DNA of 64,000 nt from the NCBI RefSeq assembly GCF_018343515.1, contig NZ_JAGYPD010000006.1, positions 310,001 to 374,000 of the forward strand, in the 5' to 3' direction. The stretch's first letter is position 1. Each line of letters begins with the position of its first letter. The position numbers and the translations under genes were made by a program. The notes under the pieces are model-generated. The model made no database searches. It saw nothing but the letters and a program-made list of their open reading frames with translations, and had not been told where the DNA came from. Source of the DNA: Bacillus sp. FJAT-50079. Its GTDB lineage: Bacteria > Bacillota > Bacilli > Bacillales > Bacillaceae_C. Shown one piece after another: positions 27,692 to 37,340 of the stretch.

Positions 27692-28321
27692 CTAAAACTC
27701 CCATTTTAAAAAAGGCTGAAATAATTTCACCCCTCGGCGATTTTTCGGAATCCACTTCATATCCAATAATAAATGACTCGCATAACTAAACATACAAACG
27801 AGCATGATCCCATCAATCCGTAACTCTTGTTCTAAGAAATAGCCTACTCCACTAAAATAAGCGAGGCCGATCAAAGAATGTGTTAATGAACGATGGGGAA
27901 GGCGGGAGGCGGTGCCAATATAAGCACCTAACATGATGAGCGATTTGCTTTGAAGCCATATACCGAGGATACCAACGGCAATTCCCGTCAGCAACACCAT
28001 CATTTTTTGCTTAATGATGATCGGCGGCAGCGTAAGAAGAGCAATACCAACACAAATGCCCAACCATTGTGATGTGCTTGGATTCACGCTGAAATTGCTA
28101 ATGATGAATAAAAGCCCGATGATTCCAGCCAATAACGTTAACCATTTTTTATTTAAAGAAATTTTTCTTGATAACGTCCCTTTTACATCTAAATCTGGAA
28201 CTAAGCCAACACAGCCCCCTAATAAACTAAGGGAAACCGTTGTAGGTAAATCAACACCCATCCATTTCGCGATGCCGATTCCGGTTACTCCTCCGATAAT
28301 AAAATGTGTTTTTCCATCCAT
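27692..28321 (-). CDS. Membrane-bound metal-dependent hydrolase (YdjM/DUF457 family)
   Basis: 209 residues from ATG 28321, 9 nt after AAGGAG; a start 21 nt further upstream has no RBS. The family metal-ligand positions are visible: THFIIGG near the N-terminus, VPDLDVKGTLSRK, then HRSLTHS and SHLLLDM. Five or six hydrophobic helices place it in the membrane. The E. coli homologue YdjM is LexA-regulated, and Bacillus homologues include YfhP and YvsG; the substrate is unknown. Divergent from exoA. Confidence 0.82.
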   Translation of the reverse strand: MDGKTHFIIGGVTGIGIAKWMGVDLPTTVSLSLLGGCVGLVPDLDVKGTLSRKISLNKKWLTLLAGIIGLLFIISNFSVNPSTSQWLGICVGIALLTLPPIIIKQKMMVLLTGIAVGILGIWLQSKSLIMLGAYIGTASRLPHRSLTHSLIGLAYFSGVGYFLEQELRIDGIMLVCMFSYASHLLLDMKWIPKNRRGVKLFQPFLKWEF

Positions 28322-28455
28322 ATAAACACTCCTTCTGTACATCCTTCGCTGTCTATATTAGTATAACAATACGATCATCCGTTTGGTAGTCGGAAATGAA
28401 TAATAAAGATAGAATAATAACTAGATGAGATAGGCGCAAAAAGGAGACTTAATGA

Positions 28456-29226
28456 ATGTTAAAACTAGTATCATGGAATGTAAATGGATTACGAGCGTGT
28501 GTAAGAAAAGGATTTCTTGATTATTTTCACGAAGTGGATGCAGATATTTTTTGTGTGCAAGAAACGAAGCTACAAGCAGGGCAAATTGAATTGGAACTAG
28601 ACGGCTATGAACAATATTGGAATTATGCCGAGAAAAAAGGCTATTCTGGTACAGCTGTTTTTACAAAGAAAAAACCGTTATCTGTTACATATGGGGTTGG
28701 CTCAGCTAATGAAGAAGCGGAAGGTAGAATTCTAACATTGGAATATGAATCTTTTTTCTTAGTCAATGTATATACGCCAAATGCGCAAAGGGATTTGGCA
28801 AGACTAGGCTACCGACTTGAATGGGAAGAGGAGATTTTTGCACATATTGAGGCGTTGGATCAAATCAAACCGGTTGTCTATTGTGGTGATTTAAATGTTG
28901 CTCATCGCGACATTGATCTAAAAAATGCGAAGTCCAATCAAGGAAATTCTGGTGTGACGGTGGAAGAACGAGGAAAGATGACTCGGTTATTAGATAAGGG
29001 ATTTGTTGATACGTATCGCTATTTGTACCCAGAGCAAGAGGGGGCTTATACGTGGTGGAGCTATATGGCGAAAGTCCGTGAAAGAAATATTGGCTGGCGG
29101 ATTGATTATTTTATCGTATCTGAGCGATTGATAAAAAATGTTATCGATGCAGAGATTCATTGTGATATTATGGGCAGCGATCATTGTCCGATTGCACTTA
29201 AGATTGATATCGAGGACGAGGAATGA
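28456..29226 (+). CDS. exoA: Exodeoxyribonuclease III / AP endonuclease ExoA
   Basis: 256 residues of the Xth type. It cuts DNA 5' to abasic sites in base excision repair and has 3'-5' exonuclease activity. Visible motifs: SWNVNGLRA (Asn for metal), CVQETKL (Glu metal ligand), GDLNVAHRDIDL (Asp/Asn), and IDYFIVSE and GSDHCPIAL (catalytic His near the C-terminus). The length matches B. subtilis ExoA. RBS AAAAGGAG. The following SDR gene starts within its stop (ATGA), so the two are coupled. Confidence 0.96.
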   Translation: MLKLVSWNVNGLRACVRKGFLDYFHEVDADIFCVQETKLQAGQIELELDGYEQYWNYAEKKGYSGTAVFTKKKPLSVTYGVGSANEEAEGRILTLEYESFFLVNVYTPNAQRDLARLGYRLEWEEEIFAHIEALDQIKPVVYCGDLNVAHRDIDLKNAKSNQGNSGVTVEERGKMTRLLDKGFVDTYRYLYPEQEGAYTWWSYMAKVRERNIGWRIDYFIVSERLIKNVIDAEIHCDIMGSDHCPIALKIDIEDEE

Positions 29227-30083
29227 AAAAACTAACAGCAATCATTACAGGTGCCTCGAGTGGATTTGGATTATTAACAGCGATTGAACTTGCTAAACAC
29301 GGTTTCACTGTGATCGCAACGATGAGAGATTTAACTAATAAGGATACAATAATAAAGTTATGTAAACAAGGGGATGTAGAAAATCAACTACATTTTCTCC
29401 AACTAGATGTAACAAGTGAAACATCCATCGAACAATTTTCCCGTGAACTTACTCACTTTTCGTCAATTGATATTCTCATTAATAATGCAGGCGTTGCTTA
29501 TGGTGGATTTAGTGAAGAAGTGAGTATGAAAGAATATAAGGAACAGTTTGAGACCAATTTTTTTGGTGCGATTGCTGTAACCCAGGCTGTGCTCCCATAT
29601 ATGCGCAAACAGCGCAAAGGTAAAATTATTAATGTAAGCAGCATATCGGGAAAAGTGGGATTTCCCGGTTTATCTCCTTATGTCGCTTCAAAGCATGCAC
29701 TTGAAGGTTGGTCCGAATGTTTACGATTAGAAGTAAAACCGTTTGGAATCGATGTCGGAATCATTGAACCAGGTTCTTTTCAAACGAATATATGGACTCG
29801 TGGAAAAAGAATTGCCGAGAAGTCTCAATTAAGCAGCTCAGCTTATTTTTCCTATATGCAGGCACTTGAAAAAGAGCTAGAAAAAGGTCAAGCAAATTAT
29901 GGTGATCCTGCACAAATTGCTAGACTCATTGCTCACATGTGTTCAAAAAAAGAATGGAAAAAGCTTAGATATCCAATCGGTAAAGGAGTTAAACTTAGCC
30001 TCTTCCTAAAAATGCTTATCCCTTGGTCAATATGGGAAAAAATCTTTTATAAAAAATTAGCGGTGAATAAAAAAAGAATGTAA
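29223..30083 (+). CDS. Short-chain dehydrogenase/reductase
   Basis: 286 residues, classical SDR: the NAD(P)-binding TGASSGFG near residue 11, NNAGVAYGG, a catalytic Ser in ISGKVGFPG, and YVASK (Tyr/Lys). The C-terminus is extended by about 40 basic residues and ends in a short hydrophobic stretch, as in retinol- or 3-ketosphinganine-like SDRs. The substrate is unknown. It overlaps exoA by 4 nt; a 54-residue DUF4083 gene follows 40 nt downstream. Confidence 0.88.
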   Translation: MKKLTAIITGASSGFGLLTAIELAKHGFTVIATMRDLTNKDTIIKLCKQGDVENQLHFLQLDVTSETSIEQFSRELTHFSSIDILINNAGVAYGGFSEEVSMKEYKEQFETNFFGAIAVTQAVLPYMRKQRKGKIINVSSISGKVGFPGLSPYVASKHALEGWSECLRLEVKPFGIDVGIIEPGSFQTNIWTRGKRIAEKSQLSSSAYFSYMQALEKELEKGQANYGDPAQIARLIAHMCSKKEWKKLRYPIGKGVKLSLFLKMLIPWSIWEKIFYKKLAVNKKRM

Positions 30084-30123
30084 GAATGATTATGTCTGCC
30101 ATAATAATGGATTTTCCATTATC

Positions 30124-30288
30124 ATGGTTATCATCTTTTTTTGTCACCTTGTGTTATGTATCCTTTCTTTCGTGTTATTTATTAGAAGATTAATGCTTGA
30201 TTCTTCCGCGAAAAAGAATCAAGCAAGTGAGATAGAAAGAAAGCTTAATCGCATTATTGAATTACTTGAAAAGAATGAAAGAGTATAA
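30124..30288 (+). CDS. DUF4083-like small membrane protein
   Basis: 54 residues. One hydrophobic helix (about 3-20) is followed by FIRRLMLDSSAKKNQ and a charged amphipathic helix ending RKLNRIIELLEKNE. This matches from memory the DUF4083 pattern 'helix - RRLL.NSS.K...IE.KLD.IIELLEK'. ATG 30124 has no clear RBS, so the start could be a nearby ATT/ATC or translation may be coupled. The function is unknown. Confidence 0.65.
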   Translation: MVIIFFCHLVLCILSFVLFIRRLMLDSSAKKNQASEIERKLNRIIELLEKNERV

Positions 30289-30355
30289 TAAGGATGACCT
30301 TAAAGGAGCACGCAGAAGAACCATATTTACTATATGATTCTATATCATTGTTATT

Positions 30356-31663
30356 TTAATTAAAACCCTCTCCTAAACGGATCACAACGGCATTTCCCGT
30401 ATGTCCTTTTGTTACATTTCTTGTATCAAAAATAAGTGAAGCATAATTTAATAATTTATTAAGAGGAATGGCAGAATGGTCAGTTAATATAACGACACAA
30501 TCAACTTCACTTAGTAAATCTTCTGTTATATCTGTATTTGCAAACAATTTATTTTTAATATTTATTGAGGGAATATACGGGTCATTATATAAGACAGAAG
30601 CTCCTTTTTGGTCAAGCCTCTCAATTATTTCAAGAGTAGGAGAGTCACGAGTATCTGCCACATCCTTTTTATAAGTTACACCATAAATCAGAATTTTTGC
30701 TGAAGGAAGCTTTTTATTTGGCTTTAAAAGCTCCTCGGTATGATTGACTATGTAATCAATCATTTGTTGGTTCACTGATTCAGAGATTGCGATAAATTCA
30801 CTACTTGTTCCTAATTGTTGAAATTTCCATTGAAGATAAAGAGGATCAACTGGGATGCAATGTCCTCCGATACCTGGACCAGGATAAAATGGCATAAATC
30901 CGTACGGTTTTGTTGCCGCGGCGTCAATGACTTCCCATATATTAACCTTTAAATTATTGCAAAGAATGGCCATTTCATTGATAAATGAAATATTAATGAA
31001 TCTAAATGTATTTTCAAGAAGTTTGGTAAATTCAGCCGCCTCCGTTGAAGAAACTGAAACAACCTCGTTATAAATTTTGCTGTAAAGAGCTAAAGCCTCA
31101 TGTTTGCATCTGTTTGTTTGTCCCCCAATTACCTTAGGAATTTCTTCTACGCCATATTGGTGATTTCCTGGATCAACTCTCTCTGGTGAATTGGCTAAGT
31201 AAAAATCCTCACCTACCCGTAAACCACTTCGTTCAAGAATGGGCAAAAATACTTCCCTTGTTGTACCAGGGAAGGTTGAGCTTTCTAAAACAACAAGTTG
31301 CCCTTTTTTGAGCCTTTGTTGAATTTCTTCCCCTACATTAATAATAAAACGTAAATCGGGTGTTTTCTGGTTAGTAAGCGGCGTTGGAACACAAATAATA
31401 ATTGTGTCAACGTTCTTAATCGCATCAATATTAGTAGTTGTCTCGAATTTTCCTTGGTCTATCACTCTTTTTAGCCTATCATTATCAACGTCTCCAACAT
31501 AGCTTATTGAATGTTGAAGTTTTTTTACTTTCGTCTCATCCATATCTATTCCAATTACATGAAATTCTTTTTCAGCAAGCATGATAGACAATGGAAGTCC
31601 TACAAAGCCTAAACCTATAACAGCTATTTTTTTTCTTCCGAAGTTTGAATCGCCGGTGTTCAT
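30356..31663 (-). CDS. wbpA: UDP-N-acetylglucosamine 6-dehydrogenase (WbpA-like)
   Basis: 435 residues of the UDP-glucose/GDP-mannose dehydrogenase family. NAD-binding GLGFVGLPLS is at about 17-26, VLESSTFPGTT and NSPERVDPGN follow, and the catalytic Cys is in GIGGHCIPVDPLYL. These segments are closer to WbpA (UDP-GlcNAc) than to UDP-glucose dehydrogenases. It oxidises C6 of UDP-GlcNAc to the uronic acid, the first step of the pathway completed by the genes at 32003, 33110 and 38390. It is transcribed away from them across a 339-nt shared regulatory gap. Confidence 0.88.
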   Translation of the reverse strand: MNTGDSNFGRKKIAVIGLGFVGLPLSIMLAEKEFHVIGIDMDETKVKKLQHSISYVGDVDNDRLKRVIDQGKFETTTNIDAIKNVDTIIICVPTPLTNQKTPDLRFIINVGEEIQQRLKKGQLVVLESSTFPGTTREVFLPILERSGLRVGEDFYLANSPERVDPGNHQYGVEEIPKVIGGQTNRCKHEALALYSKIYNEVVSVSSTEAAEFTKLLENTFRFINISFINEMAILCNNLKVNIWEVIDAAATKPYGFMPFYPGPGIGGHCIPVDPLYLQWKFQQLGTSSEFIAISESVNQQMIDYIVNHTEELLKPNKKLPSAKILIYGVTYKKDVADTRDSPTLEIIERLDQKGASVLYNDPYIPSINIKNKLFANTDITEDLLSEVDCVVILTDHSAIPLNKLLNYASLIFDTRNVTKGHTGNAVVIRLGEGFN

Positions 31664-32002
31664 TCATCTCCCCCGTCTCAAAATTAATTTATACTTTCTA
31701 CATTATGTTTTTTGTTGATATTGGAATGGACAAAACATCAAATTTTTGAAATTTGTGCAGAGGAACTAGAGATGCTTTCCTTATAATAGTCTTTTTATTT
31801 AGATTTAAAGGGATATTAGCAATAACATTGGATTTTCGCCGTTACTCTTCTAAGAAATGAGTCATAAATTATGTTGAATTATCTAAATGGCTATATCAAC
31901 CTGGCAAATGAAAGAGAGCGTTAAAACGGATGAGGCGTTAAATGAAGATCGGAATTTTTCGATAATTACCATAAGCCTTCTTGATATAGGGAAAGGGAGC
32001 AG
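31664..32002. other. Divergent regulatory gap of the polysaccharide locus
   Basis: 339 nt between the divergent wbpA and wbpE genes, AT-rich, with no gene. It must contain promoters for both directions. I see no clear SigA pair on the plus strand. A sporulation-type promoter is possible but cannot be assigned by eye. Confidence 0.5.
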
Positions 32003-33109
32003 ATGATGATTAATTTAGTCGATTTAAAGCGTCAGTTTCAAAGTGTGAAAGGGGAGATTTTTCAAGGTATTAACGAAGTTATTGATAATGGTGACTATAT
32101 TTTAGGGCCAAAAGTGAAGGAACTTGAGGAAAAAATCGCCAAAAAATTAGGTGTTTTAGAAGCCATTACTGTTGCAAATGGAACAGATGCGCTAGTACTT
32201 ACCCTAGAGGCTTATGGAATAGGAAAGGGAGATGAAGTCATCACAACACCTTTTACATTCTTTGCGACGGCAGAAGCAATCTCACGTGTTGGGGCCATCC
32301 CCGTTTTCGCTGATGTTGATCCTATTACTTATAATCTAAGTCCATTAGAAATTGAAAATAAAATAACCTCATCAACTAAAGCCATTATTCCTGTTCATTT
32401 ATTCGGACAGCCCTCAGACATGGATGAAATCAATGAGATGGCAAAAAAACATGGGCTGTTAGTCTTTGAAGATGCATGTCAAGCTTTTGGAGCTACCTAT
32501 AAGGATCGTTGCGTAGGAAGTTTAGGAGCAGCAGCTTGCTTTTCTTTTTTCCCAACGAAAAATTTAGGAACGATTGGTGATGGGGGAGTGATTACCACTT
32601 CAGATATCGAAGTCGCAGAAAGGATTAGAAAACTTCGCACGCACGGAACAACCAAAAAATACTATCACGATAGGATCGGATATAACAGCCGTTTGGATGA
32701 AATACATGCGGCAATTTTGCTTGTTAATCTTACGAAAATAGATGACTGGAATCAAGAAAGAAGAAAAATTGCTGATCGCTATCAACAATTTCTTAAGACG
32801 GCTCCTCATATAAACCTTCCTAGTGAGTTAAGTGATCGAACACATATTTATCACTTATATTGCATTGAATCTAGTTATCGTAAAGAAATAATTGAGGCTC
32901 TTAACAAAGAGAAGATTCAAACCGGTGTTTACTATCCACGCTGTTTACATCTTCAGGAAGTATATCGCTCACTCAATTATAAAGAAGGAGATTTTCCAAT
33001 CGCCGAATCGTTATCAGAAAAAATATTAGCGATTCCAATGCATCCTTTTTTAACAGAGAGTGAACAAGATCGAATTATAAAAATAATAAATGAAGTCGGA
33101 GGTGCCTAG
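32003..33109 (+). CDS. wbpE: DegT/DnrJ/EryC1 PLP aminotransferase (WbpE-like)
   Basis: 368 residues of a sugar aminotransferase. Conserved VANGTDALVLTLEAYGIGKGDEV, PVHLFGQPSDMDEI and DACQAFGA (Asp for PLP) are present, with the PLP lysine in FFPTKNLG and then GYNSRLDEIHAAIL. WbpE transfers an amino group to C3 of the 3-keto uronic acid made by WbpA/WbpB. ATG 32003 (or 32006) follows AAAGGGAGC. The stop is directly followed by the WbpB-like gene (ATG at the next base), so the two are coupled. Confidence 0.88.
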   Translation: MMINLVDLKRQFQSVKGEIFQGINEVIDNGDYILGPKVKELEEKIAKKLGVLEAITVANGTDALVLTLEAYGIGKGDEVITTPFTFFATAEAISRVGAIPVFADVDPITYNLSPLEIENKITSSTKAIIPVHLFGQPSDMDEINEMAKKHGLLVFEDACQAFGATYKDRCVGSLGAAACFSFFPTKNLGTIGDGGVITTSDIEVAERIRKLRTHGTTKKYYHDRIGYNSRLDEIHAAILLVNLTKIDDWNQERRKIADRYQQFLKTAPHINLPSELSDRTHIYHLYCIESSYRKEIIEALNKEKIQTGVYYPRCLHLQEVYRSLNYKEGDFPIAESLSEKILAIPMHPFLTESEQDRIIKIINEVGGA

Positions 33110-34189
33110 ATGGTCGTGCGATTTGGCTTAGTAGGCTGTGGCTATATTTCCAAAAAGCATCTATTGGCTCTCGCGTCCTCTAAAGGGGCTGAGTTAGCGG
33201 CGGTTAGCGATCTTAGCCATGAAAGAATGGAGGAAGCAAAGCAGTATTATCAAGAAAGCCTAGGTCAGAAGACCCCGATTAAGTTCTATAAAAATTATAC
33301 AGAAATGCTCAAAGACGAAGAGATTGACTCGGTAATCATCGCTTCGTTCTCAGGTCTTCATGCTCAGATGGCAAATGCCGCGCTCTTAGCAAACAAACAT
33401 GTCATTTTAGAGAAGCCTATGGCTTTATCTTTAAAAGAAGCAGATGAGTTAATTCATCAAGCACAAAATCAAAATAAGGAGTTTATGATCTGTCATCAGC
33501 TTCGCTTTATGCCCATTATGCAAAAAATTAAGAACATGATAGATGACGGGAAACTCGGAAAACTGTTTTTAGGTGTTTGTTCCATTAGAATCAATCGTTC
33601 TCCAGAATATTATTCATTAGCATCATGGAGAGGAAAATGGGAAAGTGATGGCGGAATGTTAATTAACCAAGGCATTCATGTGATTGATTTACTTCAATGG
33701 TTTTTAGGCGACGTTGAAACGGTATATGGGGAGACAACACAGTATTTATCACAGGAAAAGGAAACCGAGGATGTCGCTGTGGGAGTAATCAGTTTTTGTA
33801 ATCAGGCAAAAGGAATTGTTGAGGCTAACATCGTTACCCAACCAAATAATTTCGGATACTCCTTATCCTTATTCGGGGAAAAAGGAACGATTTGTATCGA
33901 AGGTCCCTCCCTTAATAAAATTTCTCGCTGGTTTATCGAGGGTGAGGAAGTAAATAATGAAGAACTCAATCATCTCCTTAATGATAAAAATGAGGAAATA
34001 TACATGTATGAAAATTTCCTTGAAGCCGTAAATTTCGCAGATAAGCATTTACTGATAGATGGCAAGGAAGGAAAAAAAGCGCTTGAACTTATTTTTGCCC
34101 TTTATCAATCATCTCTTAATCATGAGGTTGTGAACTGTCCATTAGAAGCATTTGCAACTTCGGATATGAATAGAAAGGAAGGTAATTAA
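33110..34189 (+). CDS. wbpB: Gfo/Idh/MocA oxidoreductase (WbpB-like)
   Basis: 359 residues. The N-terminal Rossmann fold starts FGLVGCGYISKKHL, EKPMAL marks the Gfo/Idh catalytic lysine, and YSLASWRGKWESDGGMLINQGIHVIDLLQWFLG is the substrate-binding block typical of WbpB/WlbA-type UDP-GlcNAc-uronate 3-dehydrogenases. It oxidises C3 of the UDP-sugar acid. Adjacent genes without gaps on both sides indicate an operon: 0 nt from wbpE and 3 nt to the epimerase. Confidence 0.86.
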   Translation: MVVRFGLVGCGYISKKHLLALASSKGAELAAVSDLSHERMEEAKQYYQESLGQKTPIKFYKNYTEMLKDEEIDSVIIASFSGLHAQMANAALLANKHVILEKPMALSLKEADELIHQAQNQNKEFMICHQLRFMPIMQKIKNMIDDGKLGKLFLGVCSIRINRSPEYYSLASWRGKWESDGGMLINQGIHVIDLLQWFLGDVETVYGETTQYLSQEKETEDVAVGVISFCNQAKGIVEANIVTQPNNFGYSLSLFGEKGTICIEGPSLNKISRWFIEGEEVNNEELNHLLNDKNEEIYMYENFLEAVNFADKHLLIDGKEGKKALELIFALYQSSLNHEVVNCPLEAFATSDMNRKEGN

Positions 34190-34192
34190 TCA

Positions 34193-35143
34193 ATGAATTT
34201 AGGAAAAGTGCTGGTTACAGGGGGGGCAGGCTTTTTAGGTTCACAGCTCGTTAAAAGGCTGATTCCGTTATGTGATCATGTTTATATTATTGATGATTTA
34301 TCTACCGGGAACAAGGACGCAATTCCTGATTCTCATCTCATTACATTTTATGAAGAAAGCATTACTAACGAAAAGATATTAGAAGAGGTACTACCAAAAG
34401 TAAATTATATCTTTCATTTTGCTTGTAAAAATCTGATTTTATCAGTTGAAAATATAGAAAGTGATTTTGAAACGAATTTGTATGGGGGCTATTTGCTTCT
34501 GAAAAAAGCTCAAGAATGCTGCTCTGATCTAAAGCGGTTTGTTTACGCCTCCACTACCTCAATATACGGCCAGGCCTCTATTTTACCTACACCTGAATCA
34601 TACTATTATATTAACCTTCCATATGCCGCCAGTAAATTCTCTATGGAGCATTATTGCAATGTTTATCATAAGATGTACCAATTTCCAGTCAGTGCACTAA
34701 GATTTTCAAATGTATATGGTCCCGGTCAGCTTTCATCAAACCCTTATTGTGGTGTTGTTGCAAAGTTTTTTGAAGCAGCTCAACATGATCAACCTATGAT
34801 TGTTTATGGTGATGGAAGCCAGACGAGAGATTTTACTTATGTTGAAGATGCAATGGATGCAATTATACAAGCAGCTATTGATGAAAAAGCAATTGGGCAA
34901 GTTTATAATGTTGGAACTGGGGTGGAAACAAGCATCCTTGATCTTGCGAAGGAAATAAAAAAATCTAGTAGGCACATAGATCTTCCACTTAGCTTTGAGC
35001 CAAAACGAAAAGTAGATGTAGTGCAAAGAAGATGCATCAATGCTGAGAAAATTAAAAGCGAACTTAACTGGAAACCCCGTCATTCTTTGGAAGAGGGAAT
35101 AAATAAAACGTATTCGTGGCTAAAAGGGGATGAGTCCGATTAG
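34193..35143 (+). CDS. NAD-dependent nucleotide-sugar epimerase/dehydratase
   Basis: 316 residues, extended SDR. NAD-binding GGAGFLGSQLV is at 10-20, a catalytic Ser/Thr is in ASTTSIYG, and the YxxxK motif is in LPYAASKFSMEHY. GDGSQTRDFTYVEDA is the typical C-terminal loop of GalE-like epimerases. The substrate is unknown: C4 epimerisation or dehydration of a UDP-sugar for the same glycan. The next gene overlaps by 14 nt. Confidence 0.87.
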   Translation: MNLGKVLVTGGAGFLGSQLVKRLIPLCDHVYIIDDLSTGNKDAIPDSHLITFYEESITNEKILEEVLPKVNYIFHFACKNLILSVENIESDFETNLYGGYLLLKKAQECCSDLKRFVYASTTSIYGQASILPTPESYYYINLPYAASKFSMEHYCNVYHKMYQFPVSALRFSNVYGPGQLSSNPYCGVVAKFFEAAQHDQPMIVYGDGSQTRDFTYVEDAMDAIIQAAIDEKAIGQVYNVGTGVETSILDLAKEIKKSSRHIDLPLSFEPKRKVDVVQRRCINAEKIKSELNWKPRHSLEEGINKTYSWLKGDESD

Positions 35144-36122
35144 GATATTCCACGGAACAACGGAGATTGCAGGTCAAATGGGAATCTTAAGTAGTGCCCT
35201 TATTAATAAGGGACACTACTCTCTTGGTTATAATACTTTTCATTCTTATTTAGATTATAAAGATCATCTCGTTAATATCGATCATAAGACACTCGAGGAA
35301 AGCTATCAAAAAATTCTTGATTTATATGACCTTTTTCATTTTCATTATGGTACGACTCTCTGCCCAAATTTTACTGACTTGCTGGAACTTAAAAAAAGAA
35401 ATAAGAAAATGATTATGCATCATTGGGGAAATGACGTAAGGTTTCATGATCAAGCAAAAAAAAATAATCCGTATGTATATACCGGCGATTCACCGCCAAA
35501 TGAAGCCATTCACGAAAGGTTAATGAAAATTACGGCTTATATCAAGGAAGCAATTGTTCAGGATTACGAAGTATATGAATATGTGAAGAATTATTACGAA
35601 AAGGTACATGTATTACCAATTGCTATTGATCTTCAACATTTTCACCCTCATTATCCATCTATAACAAAAGAGAAACCTCTTATTCTTCATGCCCCGACGA
35701 ATCCTGATTTTAAAGGTACTTACTATATAGAGAAGGTCATAGATAAATTAAAACAAGATTATTGCTTTGAATATAGGAGAATTGAGAAAATGAGTCATGA
35801 TGAAGTTATTACCATTTATAAGGAAGCGGATATGATAATTGACCAGGTTTTATGTGGTTCTTACGGGTTACTAAGTGTCGAATCGATGGCACTTGGAAAA
35901 CCTGTGCTAACTTTTATTCGTCCTGACCTTGTTTCGTCCTTCCCTACTGATTTGCCTATTGTTAATAGCAACCCTGATAATTTGTATGATCAGGTAAAAA
36001 TGCTGCTTGACAATCCGATACAGCGTAAGCAGTTAGGAATAAAAGGGCGGAGTTATGTAGAAAAATTTCATTCCCATGATGTTATAGTAGATCAATTGAT
36101 TGAAATTTATTTAAACTTATAG
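35130..36122 (+). CDS. Family 1-like glycosyltransferase, paralogue A
   Basis: 330 residues. The N-terminus (IRIFHGTTEIAGQMGILSSAL) and the C-terminal GT-B donor site (VLCGSYGLLSVESMALGKPVLTFI) identify a GT4-type transferase. HHWGNDVRFHDQAKK and VQDYEVYEYVK mark a Bacillus subgroup. It is clearly paralogous to the gene at 37341 (TEIAGQMGIL, HHWGxDVR, VQDYE and LCGxYGxxSVE are shared), probably by duplication. It should add a sugar to the glycan made here. It overlaps the epimerase gene by 14 nt; a terminator follows. Confidence 0.87.
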   Translation: MSPIRIFHGTTEIAGQMGILSSALINKGHYSLGYNTFHSYLDYKDHLVNIDHKTLEESYQKILDLYDLFHFHYGTTLCPNFTDLLELKKRNKKMIMHHWGNDVRFHDQAKKNNPYVYTGDSPPNEAIHERLMKITAYIKEAIVQDYEVYEYVKNYYEKVHVLPIAIDLQHFHPHYPSITKEKPLILHAPTNPDFKGTYYIEKVIDKLKQDYCFEYRRIEKMSHDEVITIYKEADMIIDQVLCGSYGLLSVESMALGKPVLTFIRPDLVSSFPTDLPIVNSNPDNLYDQVKMLLDNPIQRKQLGIKGRSYVEKFHSHDVIVDQLIEIYLNL

Positions 36123-36134
36123 GAGTTAAACAGG

Positions 36135-36168
36135 AGGCTAGATCAAAAATGATCTAGCCTCTCTTTTT
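36135..36168. terminator. Terminator after glycosyltransferase A
   Basis: AGGCTAGATCA (36135-36145) pairs with TGATCTAGCCT (36150-36160), then CTC and a T7 run. Confidence 0.88.
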
Positions 36169-36201
36169 TTAGGGTTAAGATCCGGTCGTAGAATTAGGAT
36201 C

Positions 36202-37197
36202 TTACGAGAATGCAGCTGTAGGGTAAATTGGCTTATACCTCTTTTTTATAAAAGTATAGAGATAAGTATATTCGCGTTTTTTTGAAATTTCACGCATTGA
36301 TTGATTAGGAAATTGATAAACAAGCAAGCTATCATTCATATAATTGTTGTAAACACCGTAATTTAAATAATCAATCAACTGATTTTGTTTAAAAAGAGCG
36401 CCTTTTCCAAATATAATTTGCATGCCTGTGTGGTAATACTTGGCAAATAATGTTGAGTTGTTGATCCAAGTATAATCTGGACCTTTTTCTCCGTAATAAT
36501 TAGGATGAGTACATGCCGCATTAAAACCAAACTTTTTCCATTTCACACAACCAGCTGAGCCATATTGCTGCAGCCATAAGGAAAGATAGCCTTTCTTACG
36601 AATAAAATTTGTTACTCTTTTAACAAGTTTCTCATCTCTGCTGTCAATTGAGGCGCGCGGCCATACAAACCCTTTGAATGATAGTTTACCATGTATGTGT
36701 TCAGCATCTCTCCACATTTTTAAAAACTCTAAAATCCACCATTCAATTGCTTCAATTCGATGAGAGTCGTTATTAAAATTTATACTGATGCCCTTAATTT
36801 TTCCGAAATTCGTTTGCATAGGAGTAGGGTATGGGAGAGTTACCCATATATCCGTTTTTTCTCTTTTTTTCACATTAGTAGCAGCAGCAGCAAAGTTGTA
36901 GTTTTTCAAAAATAGTCTGTTTAATGCTAATTCCCAGTCTTCTTTCTCTGCTAATATACCGATATTCGCATACATCGGGTAGAGAAAACGATTTCTTCGA
37001 CCACTAATAGTGTGGAAAATCAAGCCTCCAAACATCTTATCAACGGCTTTTTTATTAACTAGATAATACTGATAAGGTTTTAAATCTATGGCTGTCCATT
37101 TCGAAATCCTACTTTCTGATTGGTCTCCACAGGGAAGTAGGCATATATGATTTTGTACTCCAAGCTCTTTTGCCGACATATAGTTATTTTGTGACAA
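36202..37197 (-). CDS. DUF4855-family protein
   Basis: About 331 residues. The middle and C-terminal part (KGFVWPRASIDSRDE, YLSLWLQQYGSAG, WKKFGFNAACTHPNYY) matches my memory of DUF4855, a TIM-barrel-like family of unknown activity found in firmicute surface and sporulation loci. No signal peptide is visible. Start uncertain: TTG 37197 is 8-9 nt after AAGGTGGG, and a GTG at 37209 is inside that site. It is encoded opposite to, and between, two paralogous glycosyltransferases, so a glycan-related role (hydrolase or modifying enzyme) is likely but inferred. Confidence 0.7.
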   Translation of the reverse strand: MSQNNYMSAKELGVQNHICLLPCGDQSESRISKWTAIDLKPYQYYLVNKKAVDKMFGGLIFHTISGRRNRFLYPMYANIGILAEKEDWELALNRLFLKNYNFAAAATNVKKREKTDIWVTLPYPTPMQTNFGKIKGISINFNNDSHRIEAIEWWILEFLKMWRDAEHIHGKLSFKGFVWPRASIDSRDEKLVKRVTNFIRKKGYLSLWLQQYGSAGCVKWKKFGFNAACTHPNYYGEKGPDYTWINNSTLFAKYYHTGMQIIFGKGALFKQNQLIDYLNYGVYNNYMNDSLLVYQFPNQSMREISKKREYTYLYTFIKKRYKPIYPTAAFS

Positions 37198-37340
37198 AGA
37201 TAATCCCACCTTTTTAAAGTCCTATTATACAGAATATGACTTATTCGTATTACCTGTGTGTCCGCTATTTATTCAATTATGAAGCTAGATATGACCGATT
37301 TGTCCCTCCAGAATATACTAAAACGAAAGGAGAGATTTAT

